A stretch of 64,000 nucleotides of DNA from Weeksellaceae bacterium TAE3-ERU29 (lineage in GTDB: Bacteria > Bacteroidota > Bacteroidia > Flavobacteriales > Weeksellaceae). Of this stretch, positions 1 through 8,742 are shown piece by piece (position 1 is the first letter of the stretch; each line of letters starts with the position of its first letter). The notes under the pieces are model-generated. The model saw only the letters and a list, made by a program, of their open reading frames with translations. It was not told where the DNA came from and did not search any database. Location of the stretch: NCBI GenBank assembly GCA_019218445.1, contig JAHUUM010000001.1, positions 1 to 64,000 on the forward strand, read 5' to 3'. Position numbers and translations under genes: made by a program.

Positions 1-405
1 ATCCATTTCTATCATTCCCTCTAAAGTATAACGAGCATCTCTTTTACCCATGGCTTTACGGATTTTATGTACCATAGCCCATACCGGTTCATAGCGTTTT
101 AAAGCTAATTGTCTTTGTATTTCTTTGGCGGAAAAGCCTTTTTTGGTAGTACTCATTAGAAAAATAGTTTTGTACCATACTAAAAAGGAAAGATTGGAAT
201 TTTCCATAATTGTACCACTTTTTAGAGAAGTTCGACTGCGACATTTTTTACATTCATAACTCAATCGGCTTTTAATCCAATAATGTTCTGTATGTCCACA
301 TCTTGAACAAATAACTCCCTGCTTATCTCTTTGGGCTTTAAAATGAGCTTGACAATCTTGTTCACTTCCAAAGTGAACACTAAAATTAAATAGATTCATC
401 GACAT
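1..405 (-). mobile_element. IS1595-family transposase, 5' part (cut by window edge)
   Basis: A minus-strand reading frame of 135 codons runs off the left edge. Its N-terminus has a zinc-ribbon, two CxxC pairs (CSRCGH near residue 34 and CKKC near residue 52), followed by a helical region with SGTIMENSNL and VWYKTIFLMSTTKKGFSAKE. This is the arrangement of IS1595/ISXO2-like transposases, in which the zinc-ribbon precedes a DDE-type catalytic domain; the catalytic part lies outside the window. Start is the ATG at 405, with a second ATG at 399. I could not identify the terminal inverted repeat in the AT-rich DNA after 405, so the element boundary is not placed. Family call is from recalled family features, not a search. 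Confidence 0.8.
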
Positions 406-711
406 TCTTCTTTATTTCAGGCAAATATAATAATTTATGGGAAATTAAGGATATACAGAATGTTTTATAGTTCAATGACAGATACAAATCTCCAAGTTAA
501 ACTATAAATATATTATTTTTTTATTTTTTATTAAAAATTTTCATCACTAATTATTATACGATTATATTCTATATAAGTCAATAAAACTATAATATTAATT
601 AAAAATTTTCAAAATTCCTTTTCAGTTTTAGATATTTGCTTTCCAAAAAATCAAGAAATAATGAATACTTTCACCAAGTTGATAAAAAGATGACTCTCAA
701 GGCTCAATGAA

Positions 712-801
712 CCGCGTTAGGGATAGAAACGGAAAGCCCGTAGCGTAGTAAAACGGAGCGAGGACTTGCAGTGAATAGCCCGACCCGATAGGGGAACGCC
801 C
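712..801 (+). ncRNA. GC-rich structured intergenic element (Flavobacteria-type repeat)
   Basis: About 58% G+C by hand count over 90 nt, in surroundings that are mostly A and T. GCGTT at 714-718 can pair with AACGC at 795-799, closing the element. An inner hairpin CCC-GATA-GGG lies at 784-793, and AAGCCC near 734-739 can nearly pair with GGACTT near 761-766. From memory, elements of this type (GCGTTAGGGAT...GGAAAGCCC...CGAGGACTT...AGCCCGACCC...AACGCC) occur in many intergenic regions of flavobacterial genomes. It may correspond to the Rfam Flavo-1 motif, but I cannot confirm that. Strand is a guess. Function is unknown. Confidence 0.5.
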
Positions 802-964
802 AAATAAAAATCATTTAAATAAAACCTCGCACCAACCAAACGCAGAGCTGTGAATATTTTGTAAAAGACTTGAAATTTATAGATAACTATTTCATTGTTA
901 AAATCTTATTGAAAACTCCTCAAATTTATTTTTGATATATCATTTCCATGTTAATTATTCTTAA

Positions 965-972
965 TATTTTTG
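965..972 (+). promoter_or_regulatory. Bacteroidota -7 box for the nucleobase transport operon
   Basis: TATTTTTG matches the Bacteroidota sigma-A -7 consensus TAnnTTTG exactly and ends 15 nt before the ATG at 988. No good -33 TTTG is found at the usual distance. Confidence 0.4.
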
Positions 973-987
973 CATAAATTTATTTTT

Positions 988-1668
988 ATGAAAAAAGCTT
1001 TATTTATGCTCGTGTGTTTTTTTGTCATGAAAGCACATGCTCAGGAACTGCAGCTGCATTATGATTTTGGGAAAGACAGGCAGTATGCCACAGCCACTTT
1101 CGAGATTTTTAAACCGGATAATTTAGGGAGTACGTTTATGTTTACAGACATAGATTTTAACCGACCGGACGGTGCTTCTCTCGTTTATTTTGAAATTGCA
1201 AGAAAGTTTAATATCAAAAACAAAACCATCAATGGACTTAATTTTCACATAGAGTACAACGATGGTTTTTTAATATCCGATGGTGACGCTCCTGTGGGGA
1301 TTCCTATTCAACAAGCAGCTTTGACAGGGATCGGCTTTCCTATAAAAATCGGAGATTTCACACTGCACACTTCTTATCTTTATAAATGGATTAAAGGCTC
1401 TAACGGATTAGATGGGCAATTTACAGCAGTTTGGTTTCAAAATTTTGCTCATGATAGAATTACTTTTAGAGGTTTTCTTGATTTTTGGAGTGCTCCAAAA
1501 TTTGGAAAAAAAGATAAAAAACAAGGTATTTTCATTACCGAGCCTCAATTATTATATAACATAAATAAAAATTTCTCTATCGGGACAGAAATAGAAATCA
1601 GTAAAAACTTTGTGCCTTCAGGAGATTTCACAGTAAATCCTACAGCAATGATTCGTTGGGTTTGGTAA
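988..1668 (+). CDS. DUF5020 outer membrane protein, Tsx-like nucleoside channel
   Basis: A 226-residue secreted protein beginning MKKALFMLVCFF with a signal peptide ending at AHAQ. The rest is alternating hydrophobic and polar strands with aromatic girdles, ending in RWVW, as expected of a small outer membrane beta-barrel. I recognise the DUF5020 family, which is related to the nucleoside-specific channel Tsx. The ATG at 988 is preferred over an in-frame TTG at 970, because it gives a normal signal peptide. It is the first gene of an operon with two nucleobase permeases (27 nt, then 7 nt gaps), which supports a role in bringing nucleosides or bases across the outer membrane. Family call is from recall; substrate is inferred from context. 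Confidence 0.7.
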   Translation: MKKALFMLVCFFVMKAHAQELQLHYDFGKDRQYATATFEIFKPDNLGSTFMFTDIDFNRPDGASLVYFEIARKFNIKNKTINGLNFHIEYNDGFLISDGDAPVGIPIQQAALTGIGFPIKIGDFTLHTSYLYKWIKGSNGLDGQFTAVWFQNFAHDRITFRGFLDFWSAPKFGKKDKKQGIFITEPQLLYNINKNFSIGTEIEISKNFVPSGDFTVNPTAMIRWVW

Positions 1669-1695
1669 TTAAATTTAATGATAAATAGTTAAATC

Positions 1696-2997
1696 ATGTT
1701 AGATAAAATTTTTAAAATTAAAGACAGAAACACCTCTGTAAAACAAGAATTTATTGGTGGATTGGTTACTTTCTTAACCATGGCTTACATCATTTTTGTA
1801 AACCCCAATATACTTTCTGAAACGGGAATGGATAAAGGTGCTTTAATTTCTGTTACTTGTATTGCCGCAATCCTCGGAACATTAATCGTAGGGTTTTGGG
1901 CAAATGTTCCTTTTGCCATGGCTCCCGGAATGGGACTAAACGCAATGTTCACTTATACTTTGGTTTTAACACAAGGTGCATCTTGGCAACAAGCCTTAGG
2001 AGTTGTATTTTTATCGGGGGTTGTATTTATAATCATCTCTATATTAGGATTAAGACACAAAATAATTGATGCCATTCCCGAATCATTACGAATTGCTATC
2101 GGGGCAGGAATTGGTTTATTTATAGCATTTATCGGATTTAAAAATATGGGCTTAATTGTGGCTCACCCTGCAACTTTAATCGGTTTGGGCGGATTTACTC
2201 CCGGGTTGGTTATTGGCTTAATCGGATTTTTTGTAACCGTACTTTTAGAGATGCACAAAGTAAAAGGCTCAATATTAATTGGGATTTTACTTTCTACAGT
2301 CTTAGGATTTATATTTGATCCCACAGTAACTATGCCCGATTCCGTTGTAAGCACACCACCGTCTATTATGCCTGTTTTTGGTAAATTAGAAGTTTTATCA
2401 ATTCTGAAAATAGCATTTATAGTTCCAATATTTTCATTCTTATTCGTGAATTTATTTGACTCTATCGGGACTGCAATCGCGTGTTCTATGGAAGCAGGTT
2501 TAGTGAAAAAAGACGGAAAAATGCCTCACATAAAAAAAGTATTGGAAGCTGATGCTTTCACTACCATGTTTAGTGGAATTTTAGGAACAAGTAGTACTGT
2601 AACTTACATAGAATCAGCGGCGGGAATTGCCAACGGAGCAAGAACAGGTTTGAGTTCAGTTTTTACTGCATTGTTCTTTTTATTAGCAATGTTTTTTGCT
2701 CCGCTAATCGGGATTGTTCCTGCTTATGCAACTGCTCCGGCACTTGTATTAGTCGGGATTTATATGTCTAAACATTTAGTAAGAATTGATTTCAGCGAAT
2801 TATATTTAGCCGTTCCGGTATTTTTAACTTTAATATTAATGCCTCTTACTTACAGCATTAGTTCAGGAATTGCTTACGGATTCGGAAGTTACTTATTGCT
2901 TTGCGTAGGAACAGGAAGATTTAATAAGATTCACCCAATTATGTGGTTTATCGGGTCACTTTCCATTTTAGAAATTATAGTTTCTCAATTACATTAA
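1696..2997 (+). CDS. NCS2 family purine permease (AzgA/PbuG-like)
   Basis: A 433-residue inner membrane protein with about 12-14 hydrophobic segments. The N-terminus (LVTFLTMAYIIFVNP, then FAMAPGMGLNAMF near residue 76) is characteristic of the AzgA subfamily of NCS2 transporters, which take up adenine, guanine or hypoxanthine with protons. A second family signature, FDSIGT near residue 254, and the TSSTVTYIESAAGIA segment near residue 300 fit the substrate-binding halves. Length is normal for the family. It sits between a Tsx-like outer membrane channel and a uracil-type permease. Which purine it prefers cannot be read from the sequence. Confidence 0.88.
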   Translation: MLDKIFKIKDRNTSVKQEFIGGLVTFLTMAYIIFVNPNILSETGMDKGALISVTCIAAILGTLIVGFWANVPFAMAPGMGLNAMFTYTLVLTQGASWQQALGVVFLSGVVFIIISILGLRHKIIDAIPESLRIAIGAGIGLFIAFIGFKNMGLIVAHPATLIGLGGFTPGLVIGLIGFFVTVLLEMHKVKGSILIGILLSTVLGFIFDPTVTMPDSVVSTPPSIMPVFGKLEVLSILKIAFIVPIFSFLFVNLFDSIGTAIACSMEAGLVKKDGKMPHIKKVLEADAFTTMFSGILGTSSTVTYIESAAGIANGARTGLSSVFTALFFLLAMFFAPLIGIVPAYATAPALVLVGIYMSKHLVRIDFSELYLAVPVFLTLILMPLTYSISSGIAYGFGSYLLLCVGTGRFNKIHPIMWFIGSLSILEIIVSQLH

Positions 2998-3004
2998 AAA
3001 AAAT

Positions 3005-4285
3005 ATGAATAATTTACCTCAACAGAAAACAGAAAAACTCTCATTACGAACAATTATACTCGGTATTCAATTTATGTTTGTTGCCTTTGGGGCAACGATT
3101 CTCGTTCCCATTTTGGTAACTACAGGCGTTGAAACCGAATTGGCATCAAAAGGAATTACGGAATTTGCCGATACTTATAAAAGTTTTACTCCCGCAGTGG
3201 CTTTGTTTACCGCCGGAGTCGCAACTTTAATTTTCCATTTAATTACTAAAGGAAAAGTTCCCGTTTTCTTGGGAAGTAGCTTTTCTTTCATTGCTCCCAT
3301 TCCGATTGCAGTTGTAGCTTTCGGATATGAAGGAGCTTTATCAGGCTTAGCATCGGTTGGGATTTTATATTTAATATTCGGATTTTTGGTTTATAAATTC
3401 GGAATTAAATTTATTGAAAAAATATTCCCTGCTGTTGTGATTGGTCCCGTGATTATGGTCATCGGGTTATCTTTAGCTCCTGTTGCGATTATGAATGCCT
3501 CAGAAAACTGGATTATCGCAGTTATTACATTGGCAACCGCAATAGTTACTGTAATGTACGGACGAGGAATGCTTAAATTAATCCCGATTTTTACCGCATT
3601 GGTTGTGGGATATACAATTTCTTATTTTACCGGCGGAGTTGATACTTCTTCCATAGAAAACGCTTCTTGGTTTAGTGCCCCAACATTGGTTTTCCCATCT
3701 TTTGATTGGCGTGCTGTTTTATATATCGCCCCGATTGCCATTGCTCCAATTGTAGAGCATATCGGGAATATTTATGCTATCGGAAATGTGGCTAAAAAAG
3801 ATTTTATAAAAGATCCGGGATTACACCGAACTATGATTGGGGATGGTGTAGGTAGCTTTGTAGCTTCTTGCTTAGGAGGTCCGCCAAACACAACTTATGC
3901 AGAGGTTACGGGAGCTATTCAATTAACAAAAGTTACCGACCCTAAAGTTTTAAGAATCTCAGCAATTACAGCAATTATTGTTTCTTTTATTGGTGTACTT
4001 ACGGCTGTCTTAACTTCTATTCCAAAACCTGTTTTAGGCGGAATTATGATTTTATTATTTGGTATGATTGCCTCTATCGGGGTTAATACTTTAATTAATG
4101 ATAAAGTTGATTTCAGTAGAACTAAAAATCAAATTGTAGCCTCTGTAATTTTGATTATCGGGATTGGTGGAGCTGATATTGATTTTGGTTCTTTCCAAAT
4201 GTCCGGAATTGGTTTGTGCAGTATCGTAGGCGTAATTTTAAATTTAATCTTACCTGAGACGATTGGTAAAAAGATTGAGGAATAA
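3005..4285 (+). CDS. Uracil/xanthine permease, NCS2 family (UraA-like)
   Basis: A 426-residue polytopic inner membrane protein starting 7 nt after the upstream purine permease gene. It shows the UraA/UapA-type NCS2 signatures: GIQFMFVAFGATILVPIL near residue 20, GSSFSFIAPI near residue 91, IAPIVEHIGNIYAIG near residue 246 with the conserved glutamate of the substrate site, and GGPPNTTYAE near residue 292. This subgroup carries uracil or xanthine in symport with protons. The two permeases belong to different NCS2 branches, so the operon covers purines and probably pyrimidines. A hairpin terminator follows. Confidence 0.88.
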   Translation: MNNLPQQKTEKLSLRTIILGIQFMFVAFGATILVPILVTTGVETELASKGITEFADTYKSFTPAVALFTAGVATLIFHLITKGKVPVFLGSSFSFIAPIPIAVVAFGYEGALSGLASVGILYLIFGFLVYKFGIKFIEKIFPAVVIGPVIMVIGLSLAPVAIMNASENWIIAVITLATAIVTVMYGRGMLKLIPIFTALVVGYTISYFTGGVDTSSIENASWFSAPTLVFPSFDWRAVLYIAPIAIAPIVEHIGNIYAIGNVAKKDFIKDPGLHRTMIGDGVGSFVASCLGGPPNTTYAEVTGAIQLTKVTDPKVLRISAITAIIVSFIGVLTAVLTSIPKPVLGGIMILLFGMIASIGVNTLINDKVDFSRTKNQIVASVILIIGIGGADIDFGSFQMSGIGLCSIVGVILNLILPETIGKKIEE

Positions 4286-4342
4286 ATAAAACCAATACTC
4301 CTCAAGGGACAAACATGAAAAAAATTAATTCCTAAAACTATT

Positions 4343-4376
4343 AAAGGTCAGCTTAAAAAGTTGACCTTTTTTATTT
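4343..4376 (+). terminator. Intrinsic terminator of the nucleobase operon
   Basis: AAAGGTCA-GC and GT-TGACCTTT form a stem around a short A-rich loop, followed by a T tract. It lies about 60 nt after the permease stop codon. Confidence 0.75.
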
Positions 4377-4380
4377 AAAA

Positions 4381-4420
4381 ATGAGATACTGAAATAAATT
4401 CAGTAAGACTTATTTCAAAA
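4381..4420. repeat. Short dispersed repeat, copy 1
   Basis: Contains the small palindrome ACTGAA-ATAAA-TTCAGT and matches 22701-22740 at roughly three quarters of positions in the same orientation. It lies between two convergent terminators. Confidence 0.45.
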
Positions 4421-4448
4421 TTTCATTGTTGATAAAATTATATAAAAC

Positions 4449-4483
4449 AAAAAAGGTTAGAGAAAAATTCTCCAACCTTTTTT
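4449..4483 (-). terminator. Intrinsic terminator of rpsF-rpsR-rplI
   Basis: Read on the minus strand, AAAAGGTTGGAGAA and TTCTCTAACCTTTT form a stem followed by a T-rich tract, about 20 nt past the rplI stop codon. Confidence 0.75.
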
Positions 4484-4501
4484 AATTTATAATTCTATAA
4501 A

Positions 4502-4951
4502 TTAAGCTTCAGGAACTACATCGAAAGACAATTCTGTCTCTACAGTTCTGTGAGGTTTAATTATAGCTGTGTAGCTTCCTAAGCGTTTAATGTTTCTTCC
4601 TAAGATAGAAACGTGTTTACGCTCAACATTTACACCTTTTTTGTTCAATAAGTCTGTTAAATCTGCATTGTTAATAGATCCGAATAATTTGTCACCTTCT
4701 CCTACTTTTGCAGGAATAACAATTTCTAAACCTTTAACAGCATCTATAATTTTATTTGCTTCTGCAACAAGAGCTTCCTCTTCTGCTTTACGAGCATCTA
4801 AAACTTTATTTAATTCTTCTACGTTTGCCGGAGTAGCTAATTTAGCTAAACCTTGAGGAATTAAGAAATTTCTTCCGTACCCCGGTTTTACTGAAACTAC
4901 TTCGAATTCAAAACCTAAGTTTTCTACATCTTTCGTTAATATTACTTCCAT
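4502..4951 (-). CDS. rplI: Large ribosomal subunit protein bL9
   Basis: 149 residues, the normal length. The N-terminal domain begins MEVILTKDVENLGFEFEVVSVKPGYGRNFLIPQ, with the RNA-binding GYGRN(F/Y)L(I/V)P motif near residue 24. A long charged connecting helix (about residues 40-75) and a C-terminal domain follow. It binds 23S rRNA at the base of the L1 stalk. Last gene of the rpsF-rpsR-rplI operon, 21 nt after rpsR. Confidence 0.97.
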   Translation of the reverse strand: MEVILTKDVENLGFEFEVVSVKPGYGRNFLIPQGLAKLATPANVEELNKVLDARKAEEEALVAEANKIIDAVKGLEIVIPAKVGEGDKLFGSINNADLTDLLNKKGVNVERKHVSILGRNIKRLGSYTAIIKPHRTVETELSFDVVPEA

Positions 4952-4972
4952 TTTTAGTTTCTTATTTTGGGG

Positions 4973-5275
4973 TTATTTTAACAAATCTGTTTCGAATGGT
5001 AATAAAGCTAAGTGACGAGCTCTTTTGATTGCTTGAGCCACTTTTCTTTGATACTTTAATGATGTTCCTGTATAACGTCTTGGTAAAATTTTACCTTGTT
5101 CGTTTACGAATTGTAATAAGAAATCAGCATCTTTATAATCTACATATTTGATTCCGAATTTCTTGAATCTACAGAACATTTCAGTAGATTGTGTTTCTAT
5201 ATCGATAGGAGTTAAATAACGGATTTCTGATTCACCGCCTTGCTCCACTTGTTTTGCTAAGTCATCTATTGCCAT
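4973..5275 (-). CDS. rpsR: Small ribosomal subunit protein bS18
   Basis: 100 residues. The conserved core near the middle reads [25 protein letters not shown], followed by [21 protein letters not shown]. These are the S18 signatures for 16S rRNA binding next to S6. The N-terminus has an acidic extension of about 40 residues, common in Bacteroidota. It lies 12 nt downstream of rpsF and is co-transcribed with it. Confidence 0.97.
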   Translation of the reverse strand: MAIDDLAKQVEQGGESEIRYLTPIDIETQSTEMFCRFKKFGIKYVDYKDADFLLQFVNEQGKILPRRYTGTSLKYQRKVAQAIKRARHLALLPFETDLLK

Positions 5276-5287
5276 AGTTGTTTAATT

Positions 5288-5629
5288 TTATTTGTTAGAC
5301 GATGCTTTTTGTTTTCTTCTATCTTCTGCCCACTCAATTCCGTGTTTATCTAACTTCACAGTTAAATAACGTAATACACGCTCATCTCGTTTGAACATTA
5401 ATTCTAAGTCAGCAACAATGTTACCTTCTCCTTCCCACTCGATTAAGTGATAGAATCCGTTTCTTTTTAATTGGATTGGATACGCTAATTTACGTAATCC
5501 CCAATTTTCTTGATGTACAATGTTTGTACCTCTGTCTTTAATAAAGCTTTCAAATTTTTTAACTGCTTCCTCCACCTGAGAGTCAGATAGAACGGGAGTT
5601 AAAATGAAAACAGTTTCGTAATGATTCAT
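5288..5629 (-). CDS. rpsF: Small ribosomal subunit protein bS6
   Basis: 113 residues beginning MNHYETVFILTPVL, the usual S6 start. The NWGLRKLAYPI segment near residue 42 and the RDERVLRYLTVK segment near residue 81 are family signatures. S6 binds 16S rRNA as a heterodimer with S18, encoded next door. First gene of the operon, with a -7 promoter box about 25 nt upstream. The leader is too short for the known S6:S18 leader RNA and I do not see one. Confidence 0.97.
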   Translation of the reverse strand: MNHYETVFILTPVLSDSQVEEAVKKFESFIKDRGTNIVHQENWGLRKLAYPIQLKRNGFYHLIEWEGEGNIVADLELMFKRDERVLRYLTVKLDKHGIEWAEDRRKQKASSNK

Positions 5630-5653
5630 TTTATAAATTTTTATTTAGGGTTG

Positions 5654-5661
5654 CAAATATA
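5654..5661 (-). promoter_or_regulatory. -7 box for rpsF operon
   Basis: On the minus strand TATATTTG matches TAnnTTTG exactly, 24 nt before the rpsF start codon. Confidence 0.45.
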
Positions 5662-5700
5662 TAAATATTTTTTTGAAATAGAATATTTTATTTCTATTTT

Positions 5701-6516
5701 CTAACTTTCTGCTATTAAACCTTTCACCAATTTTATTACATTCGGCATTGCCACATTTGCTGCGTTTAAAACCTCTTCATGAGAAACCGGTATAGAAATT
5801 TCCGGTCCGCCTAAATCTGTAATTACAGAAAGTGCTGCAACTCTCATTCCTTGATGTCTTGCAACAATAACCTCCGGCACAGTACTCATTCCTACTGCAT
5901 CTCCGCCCAAGACACGAACCATTCCATATTCTGCCGGAGTTTCAAAAGTTGGTCCTTGTAACCCTACATACACTCCTTTTTTAATATCTAAAGATTCTTT
6001 CTTTGCTATTTCTTCAAATTTTGCTATAAAATCGTGATCATAAGCTTTACTCATTTCAGGGAAACGTGTTCCAAATTCAGATAAATTTTTGCCTCTTAAC
6101 GGGTGTTCCGGAAACATATTTATATGATCTTTTATAATCATAACATCTCCTACTTTAAAATCTGCATGAACTCCTCCTGATGCATTTGAAACGATTAAAT
6201 TCTTAATTCCTAACAAATGAAAAACTCTAAAAGGGAAAGTCACTTGTTGCATCGTATACCCCTCATAATAATGAAATCTTCCTGCCATTAAAAGAACTTT
6301 TTTCCCTTCTAATGTTCCGTAAATAAGTTCTCCTGTATGACCTTCTACCGTAGTCTGTGGAAAATTAGGAATCTCATTATAATTTATTTTCTCGATAGGG
6401 GTAACCTCATCTTTTAAGGCTCCTAACCCTGATCCTAAAACTATTGCGAATTCAGGAGTTTCTCCATTTATTCTTTGTTTTATATAATTAGCTGCTTCTT
6501 GAAACTTTGTGTACAT
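5701..6516 (-). CDS. punA: Purine nucleoside phosphorylase (trimeric type)
   Basis: 271 residues. The enzyme splits purine nucleosides with phosphate into free base and ribose-1-phosphate in the cytoplasm. Visible signatures are the phosphate-binding IVLGSGLG near residue 26, EGHTGELIYG, GRFHYYEGY near residue 79, SNASGGV near residue 111, and the base-binding region LQGPTFETPAEYGM with VGMSTVPEV. This is the low-molecular-mass homotrimeric PNP family (PunA/PNPase II). Its start overlaps the end of lpxK by 29 nt, so the two are probably one transcript. It complements the nucleobase permeases at the left of the window. Confidence 0.93.
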   Translation of the reverse strand: MYTKFQEAANYIKQRINGETPEFAIVLGSGLGALKDEVTPIEKINYNEIPNFPQTTVEGHTGELIYGTLEGKKVLLMAGRFHYYEGYTMQQVTFPFRVFHLLGIKNLIVSNASGGVHADFKVGDVMIIKDHINMFPEHPLRGKNLSEFGTRFPEMSKAYDHDFIAKFEEIAKKESLDIKKGVYVGLQGPTFETPAEYGMVRVLGGDAVGMSTVPEVIVARHQGMRVAALSVITDLGGPEISIPVSHEEVLNAANVAMPNVIKLVKGLIAES

Positions 6517-7528
6517 AGTTCTGTATTATATTATTAAACTTTTCCGATTGGTCTACTTCAATCGAAATGGGAAGATAATACAAATTTTCGACAATTCTAT
6601 GCTCATGGCGTAATTTCATATAATCTTTTTCTGTTGTAAGAATTAATTTAGGCTCAGACAAAGACTCAAAAGCTTTTGCTATTGCAGCTACATCATTCGG
6701 TTTAAAATTATAATGATCAGGATATTTTAAATATTGAACTGATTTACTCTCAGCTTTTACATACTTTTCTAAACTACCGGCATTAGCTATTCCTGTAACT
6801 AACAATACATTATAATTTCTCAATTCATCAGTAGGAATATCAAAGTCTATGTGTTTTAATTCCTCATGATACTTAATTGTAGAAAAGAATAAATACTGAT
6901 TTTTCTTAATTTTTAATTCTTGTTTTATTTCTTCTTTTTCCTTTTCACTTAAATCCTTAGGACATTTTGTAACTATAATTATATTTGCCCGATTTGCCTC
7001 TCTTCCCGACTCTCTTAAATTACCCATCGGTAATAAATAATCTTTATTATATCTATTGTTATATTCTGTTAATAAAATATAGAACCCTGCTTTTAAAGCT
7101 CGGTGTTGAAAGGCATCATCTAATATTACAGCATCTAATCTAAATTTCTTTAAGAGTTTTTCTATTGCCTCTACTCTATTTTCTCCTACCGCTACTACAA
7201 TTCTATTCTTAAATCTATTAAAGAAAATCATCGGTTCATCTCCGATTTGTCTTGCACTGGAATCGTAATTAGCAACTATAAAACCTGAAGTCTTTCTACC
7301 ATATCCTCTGCTCAATGAGGCAACTCTAAAGTTTTTATACAATAAATCTAAAAGGTATAAGGTATGTGGTGTTTTTCCTGTGCCTCCTACTGCTAAATTA
7401 CCAACTACAATAATCGGTTTTTTAAACTTTTTTACAGGAAATACTTTTATATTATAAAGTAAATTTCTAATCGCCGTAATAATCCACCAAATAAATGAGA
7501 ATGGTGCTAATAATATTCGCCAAGTCAT
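6488..7528 (-). CDS. lpxK: Tetraacyldisaccharide 4'-kinase
   Basis: 346 residues. LpxK phosphorylates the 4' position of the lipid A disaccharide at the inner membrane. The N-terminus has a membrane-associated helix (ILLAPFSFIWWIITAIRN), followed by the Walker A sequence GNLAVGGTGKTPHT near residue 45. SRGYGRK near residue 73, DEPMIFFNR and DDAFQHR near residue 135 are the further conserved elements of the family. Overlap with punA suggests translational coupling. Together with kdsB at 44495 it shows a normal LPS pathway. Confidence 0.95.
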   Translation of the reverse strand: MTWRILLAPFSFIWWIITAIRNLLYNIKVFPVKKFKKPIIVVGNLAVGGTGKTPHTLYLLDLLYKNFRVASLSRGYGRKTSGFIVANYDSSARQIGDEPMIFFNRFKNRIVVAVGENRVEAIEKLLKKFRLDAVILDDAFQHRALKAGFYILLTEYNNRYNKDYLLPMGNLRESGREANRANIIIVTKCPKDLSEKEKEEIKQELKIKKNQYLFFSTIKYHEELKHIDFDIPTDELRNYNVLLVTGIANAGSLEKYVKAESKSVQYLKYPDHYNFKPNDVAAIAKAFESLSEPKLILTTEKDYMKLRHEHRIVENLYYLPISIEVDQSEKFNNIIQNYVHKVSRSS

Positions 7529-7588
7529 GTCGCAAATATAAATCTGATTATTTAAAAACTCTATAATTTTACATAAATAAAGTTTATT

Positions 7589-8032
7589 TTATTTCAAATT
7601 AATTTTATCGTTGTCATTTTCAAATTCATTTCTAACTCTAAAATTCATAAAATAAGCACAAGTAATAAAGAAACTCACCCAAAACAAATAAAACCCTGCA
7701 TGAAAACTGGAATTTAGCATTTTATGAGAAGTCTCCGTAAAGTCTATATAGGTAAGGTAAACACCTAATAACCCTAATATAAATAATGTAACTGCGACTA
7801 AACGAGTAGTTTTCACATTATAAAAATGCTTTATCATACTTAATACAAGAATTACAATTAATTGAATTGCAAAAAATAAAAGAGCTACTTTCCACCAAAC
7901 TTTCAGTATAGAGTATTCTCTATAAATCAAAGTAATCCCTACCTTTCCCAGAAAAGACATTTTTGAAACTAAAATCCCTGAGATTAAACTCAAAGTGCTT
8001 TGAATCAAAACTAATATTACCCTACCTCTCAT
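7589..8032 (-). CDS. Four-helix membrane protein of unknown function
   Basis: 147 residues with four predicted membrane segments, at roughly residues 5-27, 47-65, 80-98 and 110-130, and an acidic C-terminal tail. I do not recognise a named family. It lies 60 nt upstream of lpxK on the same strand and could share its transcript, which would place it with envelope functions, but nothing in the sequence proves that. Confidence 0.6.
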   Translation of the reverse strand: MRGRVILVLIQSTLSLISGILVSKMSFLGKVGITLIYREYSILKVWWKVALLFFAIQLIVILVLSMIKHFYNVKTTRLVAVTLFILGLLGVYLTYIDFTETSHKMLNSSFHAGFYLFWVSFFITCAYFMNFRVRNEFENDNDKINLK

Positions 8033-8137
8033 CTATTTTTAATTTATAATCATTAAACTTTTAAAACTCAATCCTTAGCTGTAACTTTATAAAAAATTTA
8101 CCACATTATTAATTATTCAAATATAAAAATAAATATT

Positions 8138-8587
8138 ATGGAACATAGACAAATACCTGTTAAAAAAACTATTGCTCTTGTTGCTCATGATCATAAAAAA
8201 CAAGAATTAGCCAGATGGGTAGACAGACACGCAAATGAACTTAAAAAACATAACCTTATTGCCACTCAAACTACAGGAACAGTTTTAGAAAAAAAGTTAG
8301 GTGTAAAAGTTCAAAAAGTAATGAGTGGACCATTAGGAGGAGACCAACAATTAGGCTCTATGATTGCTTCCGGAGATATAAATATGGTCATTTTCTTTTG
8401 GGATCCTATGGAGTCTCAACCACATGACAGCGATGTAAAAGCCCTTTTACGTTTAGGAGTTGTATGGAATATTCCAATGGCATGTTGCCCTGCAACAGCA
8501 GATTTTTTAATAAAATCCTCTTATATGTTAGAACATTATGAGGCCGAAATTTCTGATTATACTAACTATCTAAACAGGTCTTTATAA
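8138..8587 (+). CDS. mgsA: Methylglyoxal synthase
   Basis: 149 residues, the family length. It converts dihydroxyacetone phosphate to methylglyoxal and phosphate, bypassing lower glycolysis when phosphate is short. Conserved elements are IALVAHDHKK near residue 12, TTGTT-like TQTTGTVLE near residue 43, the catalytic region SGPLGGDQQ near residue 63 (Asp is the base), FFWDPMESQPHDSDVKALLR near residue 88 with the catalytic His, and PMACCPATADFL near the end. Single-gene transcript followed by a terminator. Confidence 0.95.
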   Translation: MEHRQIPVKKTIALVAHDHKKQELARWVDRHANELKKHNLIATQTTGTVLEKKLGVKVQKVMSGPLGGDQQLGSMIASGDINMVIFFWDPMESQPHDSDVKALLRLGVVWNIPMACCPATADFLIKSSYMLEHYEAEISDYTNYLNRSL

Positions 8588-8640
8588 AATATTTAAATTA
8601 TAGGAAATTTAAATTCTTAAAACTTAAAGAAACATCTGTA

Positions 8641-8666
8641 AAAACTGCTTTTTTAAGCAGTTTTTT
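8641..8666 (+). terminator. Intrinsic terminator after mgsA
   Basis: AAAACTGCTT and AAGCAGTTTT form a 10-bp stem with a T-rich loop and T tail. Confidence 0.8.
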
Positions 8667-8709
8667 GATTTTTAATACTTAAAAAGCAACCTTATATAAT
8701 TAAAAATAT

Positions 8710-8717
8710 TATTTTTG
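8710..8717 (+). promoter_or_regulatory. -7 box for tamB-tamL
   Basis: TATTTTTG matches TAnnTTTG exactly, 25 nt before the TTG start of tamB. The -33 element is not clear. Confidence 0.4.
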
Positions 8718-8742
8718 TCGCCATATTAAAAACAAACATCAC

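Larger units (their letters stand above)
406..987. other. Gene-free AT-rich stretch with one GC-rich repeat
   Basis: No credible coding frame is present between the transposase and the first operon. It is very AT-rich apart from the structured element at 712-801 and a -7 promoter box at 965-972. The end of the insertion sequence should lie in the first part of this stretch, but I see no clear inverted repeat to mark it. Confidence 0.6.
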
